From positions 4,234,501-4,298,500 of the forward strand of contig NC_019676.1 in NCBI RefSeq assembly GCF_000316625.1: a DNA stretch of 64,000 bases. Direction: 5' to 3'. The first letter of the stretch is position 1; every line of letters starts with the position of its first letter. This stretch comes from Nostoc sp. PCC 7107. GTDB lineage: Bacteria > Cyanobacteriota > Cyanobacteriia > Cyanobacteriales > Nostocaceae. Positions 19,410-28,637 of this stretch are shown here, one piece after another. The position numbers and the translations under genes were made by a program. A model generated the notes under the pieces. The model saw nothing but the letters and a program-made list of their open reading frames with translations. It ran no database searches and was not told the origin of the DNA.

Positions 19410-19504
19410 CTAATATGGCTACGGCTATAACAGGAGAATTTAGCCGCAGTATAGATTAGATTTTTGGCGTAATTTTATATCGAATTTCAGGTACTTAAAT
19501 TCCC

Positions 19505-20020
19505 ATGTTCAAAGTAAAGTTACAATTTTCAAGGTTTCTCGGATTGTTGCTTATCGTCTGCTTTACCTTCTTCACGGTGTATGTAGCAAATTCTCAACAA
19601 CTCCCTTTAGTTGAATACCAAGCGAAAACATCTGCCAGAGAAACCTCCAAGTATAAATTGGCAACTGAGTTACTACTAAAGACAGGAATCGCAAAAAGAT
19701 ACGATACACATTTCGACCACTTGATGGGTATGCTAATAGGTCAGGGCAACGATTCTAAGCTTTATACAAGGTTTAGGAAGATGTTTGTACGAGAAATTGG
19801 TTGGAGACACTTCAAAGATGCCTATGCAGCAAGACTAGAAGCCGATTTTTCGGAAGATGAATTAAAGAAATTGTTAAATTTATCAAAGCAACCTGTGATG
19901 AAAAAGTTGTTGCAGTCTGAAGTCAAAGCATATATGGATACGTCTAAACAAAGGTTTCAAATGGGATTTGAATTGTGGGAGAACTATAATAACGGCAAAA
20001 TTAGTTTACCACCAGACTAG
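19505..20020 (+). CDS. Secreted or membrane-anchored DUF2059-like protein
   Basis: The 171-aa protein starts with a signal or anchor (FSRFLGLLLIVCFTFFTVYVA). The mature part has the helical pattern of DUF2059: a long helix, then WRHFKDAYAARLEADFSEDELKKLLNLSKQPVMKKLLQ, resembling the family's F-s-x-E-E-L plus P-x-x-x-K-l segment. The function of the family is not known to me. It lies just downstream of the IS630 element with its own putative leader, so the insertion may have separated it from an earlier promoter. Confidence 0.6.
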   Translation: MFKVKLQFSRFLGLLLIVCFTFFTVYVANSQQLPLVEYQAKTSARETSKYKLATELLLKTGIAKRYDTHFDHLMGMLIGQGNDSKLYTRFRKMFVREIGWRHFKDAYAARLEADFSEDELKKLLNLSKQPVMKKLLQSEVKAYMDTSKQRFQMGFELWENYNNGKISLPPD

Positions 20021-20458
20021 ACTTCCAGCAGCATTCAGAAAGGCCATAACAAATCATTGGATCGGCCAATATTGTGATATTTCGGTGTTGATTTGGAGGA
20101 GTTCAATTACCGCTCAATTAAGCCGTTAATCAATTATTTAAGCTTACCTCATTGTGGGAAATCGCCCTTTAAAAAATGCGATCGCCCGAACTCAAAACTA
20201 GCATTGGCGATCTCAATTAGCTCTCACACAAATCTTGAGTTACAAGTGCGGCAATAGGGAAGCGTTTGTCTAAAACTTACTCCACGTATTACTAAAAGAA
20301 TCGCACCCAAATTAATTATGCTTAGTTCCTACTCAGCACGGGCTAAACGCCCCGCTACCGCTCTAAGCGCAGCCATGCCCGCAGGGCTTTACAGCACTTT
20401 GCTATATTAATCATTCTGGATTCTGACTTCTGAATTCTTACAATCAATCTCAAATTAC
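20021..20458. other. Intergenic region with dispersed repeat
   Basis: This 438-bp gap lies between the DUF2059-like and alpha/beta-hydrolase genes. It holds HIP1-like GCGATCGCCC near 20178, the third copy of the dispersed GC-rich repeat (20336-20362), and a GCCCGCAGGGC palindrome near 20377. I see no gene and no clear promoter. Confidence 0.5.
20336..20362 (+). repeat. Dispersed GC-rich repeat, copy 3 (intergenic)
   Basis: The sequence matches copies 1 and 2 over CGGGCTAAACGCCCCGCTAC and then diverges into a CCCGCAGGGC palindrome. This non-coding copy shows that the element is a dispersed repeat, not a conserved protein motif. Confidence 0.75.
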
Positions 20459-21298
20459 ATGGTTTCAACTGTGGGTACTGTCAGCCTTAACACCTACGTT
20501 CAAGGTCAAGGATTTCCAATTTTAGCGATACATGGTCATCCTGGTTCTGGTCGTAGTCTTTCTGTATTTACCAACCACTTATCAAAACGCTTTCAAACTT
20601 TCGCCCCAGATTTGCGTGGTTACGGCAAAAGTTGCTATCGAGGTGATTTTGCCATGACAGATCATTTAACTGATCTAGAGGCGCTCTTAGACCGTTTAAA
20701 AATTGAAAAATGCTTGATATTAGGTTGGTCGCTGGGCGGTATTTTGGCAATGGAATTAGCGTTCAGGATGCCACAGCGTATTACTGGGCTAATTTTGGTG
20801 GCCACAGCTGCTAGACCTTATGGCAACCATCCCCCCATAACTTGGCAAGATAACCTTTATACAGGGATAGCTGGGATATTGAATTTAATCAAGCCTAGTT
20901 GGCAATGGAATATTGATACATTTGGCAAACGATCGCTGTTTCGTTACCTGATTCAGCAACATACAGCTACTGCCTATAAATACATTGCTCAAGAAGCTGT
21001 ACCAGCTTATTTGCAAACTTCGGCTGGTGCCACACGTGCCTTGTCCACTGCCCTACGATCTAGATACAATCGTTTAACAGAACTAGAGCAGATTAATTGC
21101 CCTAGTCTGGTACTAGCAGGCGCACAAGACCGCCACATCACAGCCGAATCTAGTTTAGAAACCGCCAGACACCTTAAGAACGGCCAGTGGCAATGTTATC
21201 CCCATACTGCACATCTTTTCCCGTGGGAAATTCCGCATCAGGTACTGAGTGACATTGACCAATGGTTAGAAGCACACCAAGAAAATTTTAGATTTTAG
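20459..21298 (+). CDS. Alpha/beta hydrolase
   Basis: The 279-aa protein has a clear alpha/beta-hydrolase fold: the oxyanion strand with HGHPGSGRS, the FAPDLRGYGKS turn, the nucleophile elbow ILGWSLGGILAME (Ser in GWSLGG), a cap region, the acid strand VLAGAQDRHI and the catalytic His in PHTAHLFPWE. The pattern fits the esterase/haloperoxidase-like group, but the substrate is not determined. The ATG at 20459 starts directly on the conserved beta-strand. It has no same-strand partner nearby. Confidence 0.85.
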   Translation: MVSTVGTVSLNTYVQGQGFPILAIHGHPGSGRSLSVFTNHLSKRFQTFAPDLRGYGKSCYRGDFAMTDHLTDLEALLDRLKIEKCLILGWSLGGILAMELAFRMPQRITGLILVATAARPYGNHPPITWQDNLYTGIAGILNLIKPSWQWNIDTFGKRSLFRYLIQQHTATAYKYIAQEAVPAYLQTSAGATRALSTALRSRYNRLTELEQINCPSLVLAGAQDRHITAESSLETARHLKNGQWQCYPHTAHLFPWEIPHQVLSDIDQWLEAHQENFRF

Positions 21299-21361
21299 AT
21301 TTGCAATTTTGGATGGAAAGTTCATCTAAAATCCCAAATTAATTGATTTTTTGCCTAAAAA

Positions 21362-21664
21362 TTACATCTGACCGCTAAAGGCAGGCTTTACTTTGCGGTC
21401 AATCCGTTCCCCCAAGTCTTCGGCAATTGTCAAATTATCTGGTTTACAGCGTTTTACATTCACCTGTATTCCTTGCGCCCCTTCAAGTTCTAAATCTTCC
21501 ACATAGCCTTTTAAGGCTATTTTGGCATCAGCTGAAGTCAGAAATGGCCCAAAGTAGTAGGTGCAACGGGGGCTTTGTGTTAAAATCTCCACCCACCACG
21601 CTAATCCAAGACTATTAAATGTGTTGATTAAAGCTTCTTTCATGTCGTACCCGATGGTTTTCAT
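21362..21664 (-). CDS. DUF1816 domain protein
   Basis: This 100-aa cyanobacterial protein has the DUF1816 signature AWWVEILTQSPRCTYYFGPF followed by a helix (TSADAKIALKGYVEDLE) and a beta strand (QGIQVNVKRCKP). The family is largely confined to cyanobacteria; related domains occur beside CpcD-like phycobilisome linker segments. It may start at the ATG at 21664 or at the in-frame ATG seven codons later. It has no obvious operon partner. Confidence 0.85.
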   Translation of the reverse strand: MKTIGYDMKEALINTFNSLGLAWWVEILTQSPRCTYYFGPFLTSADAKIALKGYVEDLELEGAQGIQVNVKRCKPDNLTIAEDLGERIDRKVKPAFSGQM

Positions 21665-21760
21665 GGTAGTTGCTGATTGATCAATCTGGTAGTAGTTGTT
21701 AGATACTACGCTGCTATTTTGTATGCTTTACATTTCTTTATACTCTTTTGCTCTTGTTTT

Positions 21761-22744
21761 TCAAAGAGGTTTTTGTAACTTATTCAGATACAAAGTGTTC
21801 AAAGAACGTTGGCGATAAACCTCATAAAGTGCCATCCCAGCGGCAACAGAGGCGTTCAAACTAGGGGTTTTTCCTTGTAGGGAAATTGACACCAAAACAT
21901 CACATGCACGTTGGGTTAACATGTTTAAGCCTTCGCCTTCAGAACCAATCACCAAAACTACAGGCCCAGTGAAGCGCACTGTATGTATGGGTTCGCTACC
22001 TGTGGCGGCGGTGCCGTAAATCCAAAAGCCAGCTTCTTTGAGTTCTTCTAAAGCTCGGCCAAGGTTAACAACTCTAGCTACAGCAAATTTTTCTAAAGCA
22101 CCTGCGGCTACTTTTACTACTGTTGAGGTGATCCCCACAGCCCTTCTTTGGGGAATGACTAAGCCTTGAGCGCCGATTGCTTCAGCAGTACGGATAATGG
22201 CTCCCAAGTTATGGGGGTCAGTGATGCCCTCTGCTACTACAATGACGGGATCGTTGGCGACAGATTTAGCTTTAGCAATTAAGTCTGGTAATTCTAGGTA
22301 TGAGTAGGGGGCAATTTGGGCTGCTATACCTTGGTGATTAGCACCTTCAGTAATTTGGTCTAGACGCTTAGGTTCTACTTCATCGATAACTGAGCCATTA
22401 TCTTTCGCTTGAAGTAGCAAATTGTGAAATCGGGGATCGTAGCGTAACCGAGTTGTTACCCAAATCCGATTTAATTCACGTTGATTTTCTAAAGCACTCA
22501 AAACTGGATGGCGACCGTAGATCAAATCACTTTCGTTATCTTTATCTTCTGTATTTTTGAGAACAGGAGATGGATGAGATAAGTGGCGATTTGGGTGGGA
22601 ATTGCTGGGAGTGGGATGATTATCTCGCTCGCCTGGTTTGGCTTTCCGAATAGGATTACCAATAAAACGTTTGCTTTTAATTTTCACAGTTCGCCCACGA
22701 TTGGGTTCGCCAGAGGTCTGGAGTTTTTTGGGTTTGCTAGTCAT
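21761..22744 (-). CDS. rlmB: 23S rRNA (guanosine-2'-O-)-methyltransferase, RlmB-like
   Basis: This is a SpoU/TrmH-class 2'-O-ribose methyltransferase. The N-terminal ~70 residues are a basic, disordered extension ([16 protein letters not shown]). A substrate-binding domain ([15 protein letters not shown]) follows, then the SPOUT knot with motif 1 [20 protein letters not shown], motif 2 [12 protein letters not shown] and motif 3 [22 protein letters not shown]. The expected activity is methylation of G2251 in 23S rRNA. The basic extension is common in cyanobacterial homologues. Confidence 0.93.
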   Translation of the reverse strand: MTSKPKKLQTSGEPNRGRTVKIKSKRFIGNPIRKAKPGERDNHPTPSNSHPNRHLSHPSPVLKNTEDKDNESDLIYGRHPVLSALENQRELNRIWVTTRLRYDPRFHNLLLQAKDNGSVIDEVEPKRLDQITEGANHQGIAAQIAPYSYLELPDLIAKAKSVANDPVIVVAEGITDPHNLGAIIRTAEAIGAQGLVIPQRRAVGITSTVVKVAAGALEKFAVARVVNLGRALEELKEAGFWIYGTAATGSEPIHTVRFTGPVVLVIGSEGEGLNMLTQRACDVLVSISLQGKTPSLNASVAAGMALYEVYRQRSLNTLYLNKLQKPL

Positions 22745-22839
22745 AATGAGTTTGAATGTATAGCTTATAAGTAGGCATCCTGAAGCCTTAAAGGTGCTAA
22801 ACCGAACACACCAATTTTTTACTAATCAGGTTAGATTTC

Positions 22840-23322
22840 TCACTCTTGGTCGAGATGAAGTTTCTGCAACAATTCAGTTAAGCGTGGGATGTCAGTTAGA
22901 TACAAGTAACCAATCAAAGTTTCTAAACTAGTTGCTTGTTGATAAATTTCGGGAGCAAGGCGTTTAGGTCGTCCTGTAGAGGCATTACGCCCCCGACGGA
23001 CAATTTCTAGTTCGGCTTCCCTCAGATGAGGAATCAGCGATCGCAAATGTAGGGCTTGTGTTTCCGCTCTCACCTGGGCCACTACCAAACGGTGGTAAGT
23101 TTCTAGTCGCTGTAATGGCAATAGATAGGATATTCTAGCATAAAGCTCATAAATTGCGTCTCCTATATATGCTAAAGCAGCAGGAGAAATTTGCTGCACT
23201 TGTGTTGGGGAAATTGCTTGGCGTAATTGCACGGTGTTCGCTAAACAGGCTTGCACCCAAGATAAATCAGCTATAGGAGGTTCATCTTGTCTATCTATTG
23301 GCTCTTCCTCGTGGGACTTCAC
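22840..23322 (-). CDS. mrnC: Mini-ribonuclease III
   Basis: The 160-aa protein is an RNase III catalytic domain without a dsRNA-binding domain, typical of Mini-III, which matures 23S rRNA. The signature LAYIGDAIYELYARI carries the acidic catalytic residues. The downstream RRGRNASTGRPKR basic loop and YQQATSLETLIGYLYLTD with its second acidic pair complete the site. The start is a GTG at 23322. It lies 95 bp upstream of rlmB on the same strand; both would act on 23S rRNA and may be cotranscribed. Confidence 0.93.
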   Translation of the reverse strand: MKSHEEEPIDRQDEPPIADLSWVQACLANTVQLRQAISPTQVQQISPAALAYIGDAIYELYARISYLLPLQRLETYHRLVVAQVRAETQALHLRSLIPHLREAELEIVRRGRNASTGRPKRLAPEIYQQATSLETLIGYLYLTDIPRLTELLQKLHLDQE

Positions 23323-23674
23323 AAATTCATCATTTCTTGACAGAATACTTTTGAGGTAATTAATTTTTCTTGAGTATATTTAAAGTATATTACTTAGCAC
23401 AATCTATACTATCAGGATTACCCAATTAATTCTATCTTTTTATCAGAGATTTTGGATTCCAGAAATTAGATATAAGTCAGCATGGAAGAGGAATTAGACT
23501 AATTCTTCTTCGCCATCTGGAAGGGCTTTTAAATATTTAAGTTTTTGGTATATGAATATGGCTGGCTTTTTTACCTCTCTCGCAAGGAGAGAGGTAAAAA
23601 AGCCAGCTTTTATAAAAATTAAGCTATCCAGATAAACTATCGGATAGCTGAATTTAACCCTCAAGTCAAACTAA
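23323..23674. other. Intergenic region between STAS and mrnC genes
   Basis: This 352-bp gap holds a perfect 21-bp hairpin (23561-23607) and an AT-rich stretch upstream of mrnC (TTGAGGTAATTAATTTTTC around 23350). I see no gene. The mrnC promoter is probably in the 23330-23450 part. Confidence 0.45.
23561..23607. terminator. Perfect 21-bp hairpin
   Basis: The arms 23561-23581 and 23587-23607 (GCTGGCTTTTTTACCTCTCT plus C, and its complement) pair without mismatch around GCAAG. It lies 68 bp after the STAS gene stop on the minus strand. The usual T-run is inside the stem instead of after it, so it may be a terminator or a structured RNA processing site. Confidence 0.55.
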
Positions 23675-24061
23675 TCAAGACTCCTTGATGTTTTCTAGAG
23701 CCACGTCCACTGTAGTTTGCAGAGAGAGAAACTTCTCTAAGCGAACAAGTTTGACCGTTTGGGTAACGCGGGGATTGGAGACAATTTGCAAGGTGCCTTC
23801 AGCCAATTGAGCCTGCTTGGCCAGCTTTACCAAGGCTCCCAAGCCAGAGCTATCAACAAAGTCAATTTTTGAGAGATCCAGAATAATATGCTTTGGCCCC
23901 TCTTCAATTTTACTACCCAGTACCTTGCTAAATGTCGGTTCAGAAAAGGCATCTAACAAACCTGTGAGGCGGAATAGCTGATAGTTATCCCGGGCTTCAC
24001 GAGTGCCTCTCAGGCTTACGGTTAGATTAAGTGGTTCAGCAATAATTCCCTCCTCAATCAT
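23675..24061 (-). CDS. STAS-domain anti-anti-sigma-type protein
   Basis: The 128-aa protein is a single STAS domain (FRLTGLLDAF; HIILDLSKIDFVDSSGLGALVKLAKQ; LQIVSNPRVTQTVKLVRL). The conserved VDSSGLGAL loop contains the serine that partner-switching kinases phosphorylate in the SpoIIAA/RsbV family. It would thus take part in a phosphorylation-controlled switch. No partner kinase or phosphatase is in the window. The ATG at 24061 follows a GGAGG-poor leader. The downstream hairpin suggests a monocistronic message. Confidence 0.9.
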   Translation of the reverse strand: MIEEGIIAEPLNLTVSLRGTREARDNYQLFRLTGLLDAFSEPTFSKVLGSKIEEGPKHIILDLSKIDFVDSSGLGALVKLAKQAQLAEGTLQIVSNPRVTQTVKLVRLEKFLSLQTTVDVALENIKES

Positions 24062-24135
24062 TAAAAGTGAACGCTCAAGTATAGATGGTTTTTATGCACA
24101 TTGTCTACAACCTGCTAGGGTAGCAGAATCGAGGC

Positions 24136-24161
24136 AAAGTAAAAAGTAAAAAGTAAAAAGT
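24136..24161. repeat. Heptamer tandem repeat (AAAAAGT)n
   Basis: Nearly four AAAAAGT units lie between the carA stop and the STAS gene. A partly complementary CTTTTGCCTTTTAACTTTTG follows at about 24176, so the tract can fold back. Confidence 0.8.
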
Positions 24162-24230
24162 AAAAAATCCTTTGACTTTTGCCTTTTAACTTTTGATTTT
24201 GGCAGTCTCCATCTAGCACTTTTTATATTT

Positions 24231-25397
24231 TTACTTAACCTCAGCGTTAGTAACTGTGCTTAGTGATCGCATTGCTTGGACAAATTGCTCAAACAAGTAA
24301 TCAGCATCATGGGGGCCGGGGCTGGCTTCGGGGTGATACTGTACCGAGAAGATGGGCAAAGACTTATGACGGACACCAGCAACAGTGCGATCATTCAAGT
24401 TCAGGTGGCTGATCTCGACAACTGCTTGAGGTAAAGTATCTGGGTTAATGGCAAAACTGTGGTTTTGGCTGGTAATTTCGATCCGCCGTTCTAAACCCGC
24501 AGGCTGATTTAAACCTCGATGGCCGAATTTGAGCTTAAAAGTTTCTGCGCCTAGAGCGTGACCCAAAATTTGGTGTCCCATACAGATACCAAACATGGGT
24601 TTTTCACTTTCTAACAGTGTTTTGACTGTTGCGATACCTTCGGTCACGGCAGCTGGATCGCCAGGGCCGTTGGAGAGAAAGATGCCATCTGGATTGTAGC
24701 TGAGAATTTCTGCTGCTGTTGTGTTTACCGGAACAACAATGACGCGACAACCGTAACTAGCCAAACGGCGCAATATATTCCGCTTCACACCAAAATCAAG
24801 GGCGACAACGGTAAAAGATTCTCCGCCAGGAGTAACATTTTCTGCGTTGAATTCCCATTCAGCGATGGTTGGTTCTGACCATTCATAAACTTGAGGTGTG
24901 CTGACTTCCTTGACTAGATTTAAGCCAGCCATATTGGGAAAGCCTTGCACTTGTTCTAGCAATTCTGCTTCGTCGAGAATTTCTGTAGAAATCCCCCCAT
25001 TCATTGCGCCGAACGTCCGAATTTTGCGGGTGAGGGCGCGGGTATCAATGCCATAGATACCGGGAACCTGGTGCTGTTTGAGGTATTCAGGTAAGGATTG
25101 AGTCGATCGCCAGTTACTTGGTTTGTGACAAATATTGCGAGCGATCGCTCCTCTCGCTTGCGGCCGCGCCGATTCTTCATCTTCAGAATTAACGCCTGTG
25201 TTCCCTAATTCAGGATAGGTAAAAATCACAATTTGACCGCAGTAACTGGGGTCGGTTAATACTTCTTGATATCCGGTCATACCAGTGTTAAACACCACTT
25301 CCCCGATTGTGGTTCCCGTCGCACCGAAAGACCAACCACGGTAAGCAGTGCCATCTGCCAAAACAAGTAAAGCAGGTATTGCGTCAGACAGGGACAT
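24231..25397 (-). CDS. carA: Carbamoyl-phosphate synthase small (glutaminase) subunit
   Basis: The subunit hydrolyses glutamine and passes ammonia to CarB for carbamoyl phosphate, the precursor of arginine and pyrimidines. The N-terminal domain has [16 protein letters not shown] and [16 protein letters not shown]. The C-terminal class I amidotransferase has the nucleophile Cys in [11 protein letters not shown] and the His/Glu of [10 protein letters not shown]. The frame is open to 25535, but that extension is encoded by heptamer repeat DNA. I therefore place the start at the ATG at 25397 ([16 protein letters not shown]). carB is not nearby. Confidence 0.97.
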   Translation of the reverse strand: MSLSDAIPALLVLADGTAYRGWSFGATGTTIGEVVFNTGMTGYQEVLTDPSYCGQIVIFTYPELGNTGVNSEDEESARPQARGAIARNICHKPSNWRSTQSLPEYLKQHQVPGIYGIDTRALTRKIRTFGAMNGGISTEILDEAELLEQVQGFPNMAGLNLVKEVSTPQVYEWSEPTIAEWEFNAENVTPGGESFTVVALDFGVKRNILRRLASYGCRVIVVPVNTTAAEILSYNPDGIFLSNGPGDPAAVTEGIATVKTLLESEKPMFGICMGHQILGHALGAETFKLKFGHRGLNQPAGLERRIEITSQNHSFAINPDTLPQAVVEISHLNLNDRTVAGVRHKSLPIFSVQYHPEASPGPHDADYLFEQFVQAMRSLSTVTNAEVK

Positions 25398-25425
25398 AAG
25401 CGATAGATTAGGAATTGGGTAAGTA

Positions 25426-25446
25426 TGAAGTCTGAAGTCTGAAGTC
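25426..25446. repeat. Heptamer tandem repeat (TGAAGTC)3
   Basis: Three perfect TGAAGTC units lie just upstream of the carA start. A related, diverged run (CTTCATACTTCATAATTCAT) lies at about 25529. Both belong to the same heptamer family as the tracts near 7551 and 62801. Confidence 0.85.
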
Positions 25447-25619
25447 TGAAATATGAGATTTTTACTTCGGCACTGCTTCTTCATCCTAAAAAAGTGTAAA
25501 TCATCAAATGCAAAGTCTGACACTTCATACTTCATAATTCATACTTCATAATTTTTCCAGGGTAATCGGTGGCAGAAGTGGTTTTGCAGTTGTTTGGGTA
25601 GGTAAAATAGATATCAATT

Positions 25620-26663
25620 ATGCTTCAGTCTTTTTTATCTCGTGCAGCCCTGATTTTGATCTCAAGCGCTTTAGCCGTTTTGGGTGTTGCTTGTAGTGAA
25701 GACAAACAGACTACTGAGAATATTGGTAATCAACAATCTGTAGTTACTGACAATTCATTAGTACAGCCTTCTGTCGAATCAGCAGCCCCAGTAAACCGCC
25801 CAGAACCTAAAGCACTGCCGCCGTCGGAACTTGAGCCAAATTCGTTTGAATTGGGACTAGACAAAGCCACAGGAGCCGTGAGTATTAGTCAATCGGCACA
25901 ATCGGTTGAGGATTGGAACTTAGTGGCAAATCAATTTCAAGAGGCGATCGCCCTCATGGAAAAAGTCAACCGCCAAAGTCCAGATTTTGTCTCGGCTCAA
26001 GGAAAAATAGTCGAATACCAACGTAAGGTGAAGTACGCCCTGCAAAAGGCCAATCCTAATTTGCAGCAGGCCTCAACTGACAATCAAAAAATAGTGGTGG
26101 CCGTTCCTCAGCCCAAAACTGTGGCTAAATTTATGCCACAACCGACTGTTACAATCAGACAGCAGCCAGAACAGCGGGTTTTTTCCGCGGTAGAAGTTCC
26201 GCTTCCTGAAAAAAATGTGTTTGTTGCCCCAATCAAACGCCGCGTTGGCGGTACGCCAATTGTGGAAGTTACCTTTAACGGTCAGCAGAAATTCGACATG
26301 ATTGTCGATACAGGGGCAAGTGGGACTGTAATTACTCAGCAGATGGCTAATGAGTTAGGGATTGTCGCTGTAGGTAAAGCCAAAGCAAATACTGCCAGTT
26401 CCAGAGCCGTAGAATTTCCTGTTGGTTATGTGGATTCAATGGCGATTAGTGGGGTAAGAGTGAATCGTGTACCAGTGGCGATCGCTGGAACAGAACTAGA
26501 AACTGGGTTATTAGGACATGACTTTTTTGGTAATTACGATGTCACCATTAAACGCAATGTTGTTGAGTTCCGTCCCCAATCGCATTCAGAAGTCAATTCC
26601 GTAGAAATTGAACTAGATCCTCCAACTTCGTCCACGAACTCCCGTTCTGTAGAATTTCCTTAG
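25620..26663 (+). CDS. Retropepsin-like aspartic protease, probable lipoprotein
   Basis: The N-terminus is a signal peptide with a lipobox-like end ([12 protein letters not shown]), so the mature protein is probably lipid-anchored at Cys25. A low-complexity linker and a short helical repeat-like region ([18 protein letters not shown]) follow. The C-terminal ~120 residues are a clan AA retropepsin-like domain with the catalytic [15 protein letters not shown], the flap [10 protein letters not shown] and the [13 protein letters not shown] strand. Bacterial members act as dimers in the periplasm. Its 3' end overlaps the convergent trpD gene by 71 bp. Confidence 0.85.
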   Translation: MLQSFLSRAALILISSALAVLGVACSEDKQTTENIGNQQSVVTDNSLVQPSVESAAPVNRPEPKALPPSELEPNSFELGLDKATGAVSISQSAQSVEDWNLVANQFQEAIALMEKVNRQSPDFVSAQGKIVEYQRKVKYALQKANPNLQQASTDNQKIVVAVPQPKTVAKFMPQPTVTIRQQPEQRVFSAVEVPLPEKNVFVAPIKRRVGGTPIVEVTFNGQQKFDMIVDTGASGTVITQQMANELGIVAVGKAKANTASSRAVEFPVGYVDSMAISGVRVNRVPVAIAGTELETGLLGHDFFGNYDVTIKRNVVEFRPQSHSEVNSVEIELDPPTSSTNSRSVEFP

Positions 26664-27648
26664 CTATACTCACGCCTTGAGCATGATCTAACAATGGTAT
26701 CGCCCCCGCAACTTGTAGGGCTAATGAAGCATTTAACGCTACGGCATCTTGTTGTGCTGTTGTTCCCTTGCCTTGCAGCACAGCTTTGAGAATTTCAGAA
26801 TTTTCCTGCACATCTCCACCCCGTAGCGCCTGTATCGAAACAGGTGTAACACCCACCTCTTGGGGATTGATAGTTGTTAACTGCACGTTGCCATCAGCTA
26901 ACACGGCTATGTCAGTTAAATCTCCAAGACTGGCTTCGTCAATTCTTTCGCGCCCATGTAGAACGATCGCTTTTTGTTTGCCAAGATTATGTAACGCTTG
27001 AGCCACAGTTTCTAAAAGTTTGGGCGTAAATAACCCCACCACTTGCCCAGTCGGACGCAAGGGATTGACTAACGGCCCCAGTAAGTTGAAAACCGTGCGA
27101 ATTCTCAGATTTCGGCGTAATTGAGCCACTGCTTTGAGGGCTGGATGCCAACCAGGGGCAAACAAAAAGGTGATCCCAACTTCGTGTAAGGCTGCTTGGA
27201 CTTTTTCCCCAGGAGCGCTTAAGTTGACACCCAATGCTTCTAAAACATCGGCGCTACCTGTCAAACTAGAGGCGGAACGATTACCGTGTTTCGCTACGGG
27301 TACACCATAAGCCGCCACAACAAAAGCCACCGCCGTAGAAATATTGAAAGTCGATGAGCCATCGCCACCAGTTCCGCAGGTATCGATTACAGTGCTGAGG
27401 GTTGAGTTGTGAGTGCTGAGTGCTTTAGATTGAGATTGTAGTACCTCAGCCATACCCGTTAATTCTTCAGCGGAAACACCTTTAAAATTGAGGGCTGTTA
27501 AAATTGCCCCTGATAACTCTGGGGAAACGGCTTCACTCAGCCACCCTTGCATCAATTCCGCAGCTTGGGGGCGTGTCAAAGATTGACCATCGATTAATTG
27601 CTGTAGCAGAATATACCAGCTTGTAGAAATTTCTGGGGAAGTTGTCAT
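26593..27648 (-). CDS. trpD: Anthranilate phosphoribosyltransferase
   Basis: The enzyme transfers a phosphoribosyl group to anthranilate in tryptophan synthesis. Landmarks are the PRPP loop [57 protein letters not shown] and [13 protein letters not shown], and the acidic metal-binding region [14 protein letters not shown]. The 351-aa length is normal. It stands apart from other trp genes, as usual in cyanobacteria. The last 71 bp overlap the convergent protease gene. Confidence 0.97.
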   Translation of the reverse strand: MTTSPEISTSWYILLQQLIDGQSLTRPQAAELMQGWLSEAVSPELSGAILTALNFKGVSAEELTGMAEVLQSQSKALSTHNSTLSTVIDTCGTGGDGSSTFNISTAVAFVVAAYGVPVAKHGNRSASSLTGSADVLEALGVNLSAPGEKVQAALHEVGITFLFAPGWHPALKAVAQLRRNLRIRTVFNLLGPLVNPLRPTGQVVGLFTPKLLETVAQALHNLGKQKAIVLHGRERIDEASLGDLTDIAVLADGNVQLTTINPQEVGVTPVSIQALRGGDVQENSEILKAVLQGKGTTAQQDAVALNASLALQVAGAIPLLDHAQGVSIAKEILQNGSSWTKLEDLVQFLRN

Positions 27649-27749
27649 AGCTAGGGTTGTAAGTGATGAAATGCGATCGCCAAGGCTTCCTAAAAAGGAT
27701 ATATGGCAGATATCGTACCGGAAAATGAGCAGCTATCAAAGTGAATTAT

Positions 27750-28571
27750 TTATCGAAATTTCTCTATTTGATAGTTAGTAATAAATAATTCTTTCCCTTT
27801 AGCTGCACTATTCTTTTTGTAATTATTCATGCCATACTGCAATTCCCACTCATAGATATTCGCCCATTGGAAATTTTGTCGAATATTCGGAGAATCATCG
27901 TAAGTAATCAGCCAAGGATGAGGACATTGTTTTAAGTTATCAGCAAATCTTGGATGTTCAAAAGAGGTATGCAAGTCACCATCTTTGCCATATAGTCTAG
28001 ATTTAGTCGCACTAAAATATGGGGGGTCTAAAAATAGAAATACATTTTTACCTTGTTCTTTTAGAAGATAACTATAATCTAAGTTAGTTATTTGTATATC
28101 TTTTGTTAAAATTGACTCTAATTTTTCTAGTCTTTCTATTGATGAATCTGTGAATCTTTTATCAAAAGCTTCCTGAGAAAATCCACCTGATTCGATAGTT
28201 CCCGAAAAAGTAATTCTGTTGAGTACGAAAAAGCGCACTGCCCTTTCTAAATCAGACAAAGTTTTTACGTCTATATTAGTTAATTGTGTAAATAATAATT
28301 TACCATCTGTAGATTTATGTTTAATTTGACGTATTTCTTGAACTAATAGAGTTATATCAGATTGAGCGATTTTCCAAAATAAGAATAGTTCAGGGTTTAA
28401 ATCATTAATCCAAATTTTTAAATGAGGATATGTTTGCTTTAAATAAATAAATACAGAACCACCACCAACAAAAGGTTCTCGAAATTCCGAGAAATTATCT
28501 GGAATATATTCAGCAATTTGTTTTATCGCTTTAGATTTACCGCCAGGATAGCGAAGCGGACTTTTGAGCAT
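27750..28571 (-). CDS. Dam-type (D12 class) DNA adenine methyltransferase
   Basis: The 273-aa protein is a class D12 N6-adenine methyltransferase. It has the SAM-binding motif SPLRYPGGKSKAI with FREPFVGGGSVFIYL, a central recognition region, and the catalytic FLFLDPPYFSATKS (DPPY). A GATC-like target is common in the family but cannot be read from sequence. No restriction endonuclease lies beside it, so it appears to be an orphan methylase. The local DNA is more AT-rich than flanking housekeeping genes, and the gene borders the unusual GTPase/Hsp70 cluster, so acquisition by transfer is plausible. Confidence 0.9.
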   Translation of the reverse strand: MLKSPLRYPGGKSKAIKQIAEYIPDNFSEFREPFVGGGSVFIYLKQTYPHLKIWINDLNPELFLFWKIAQSDITLLVQEIRQIKHKSTDGKLLFTQLTNIDVKTLSDLERAVRFFVLNRITFSGTIESGGFSQEAFDKRFTDSSIERLEKLESILTKDIQITNLDYSYLLKEQGKNVFLFLDPPYFSATKSRLYGKDGDLHTSFEHPRFADNLKQCPHPWLITYDDSPNIRQNFQWANIYEWELQYGMNNYKKNSAAKGKELFITNYQIEKFR

Positions 28572-28637
28572 AAATAAAAAATAATCACACTGTATCTTAA
28601 AATATTTTTATATTTGTTGTGCAGAATAAATATTTTT

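Larger units (their letters stand above)
18463..19427 (+). mobile_element. IS630-family insertion sequence
   Basis: The ends are imperfect inverted repeats: TAGCTATAGCCAT at 18463-18475 and, on the other strand, TAGCCGTAGCCAT ending at 19427. Each is flanked by TA (18461-18462 and 19428-19429), the target duplication expected of IS630/Tc1-type elements. The 965-bp element contains two overlapping transposase frames. It lies between the pseudo-caspase gene and a small secreted-protein gene and disrupts neither. Confidence 0.85.
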
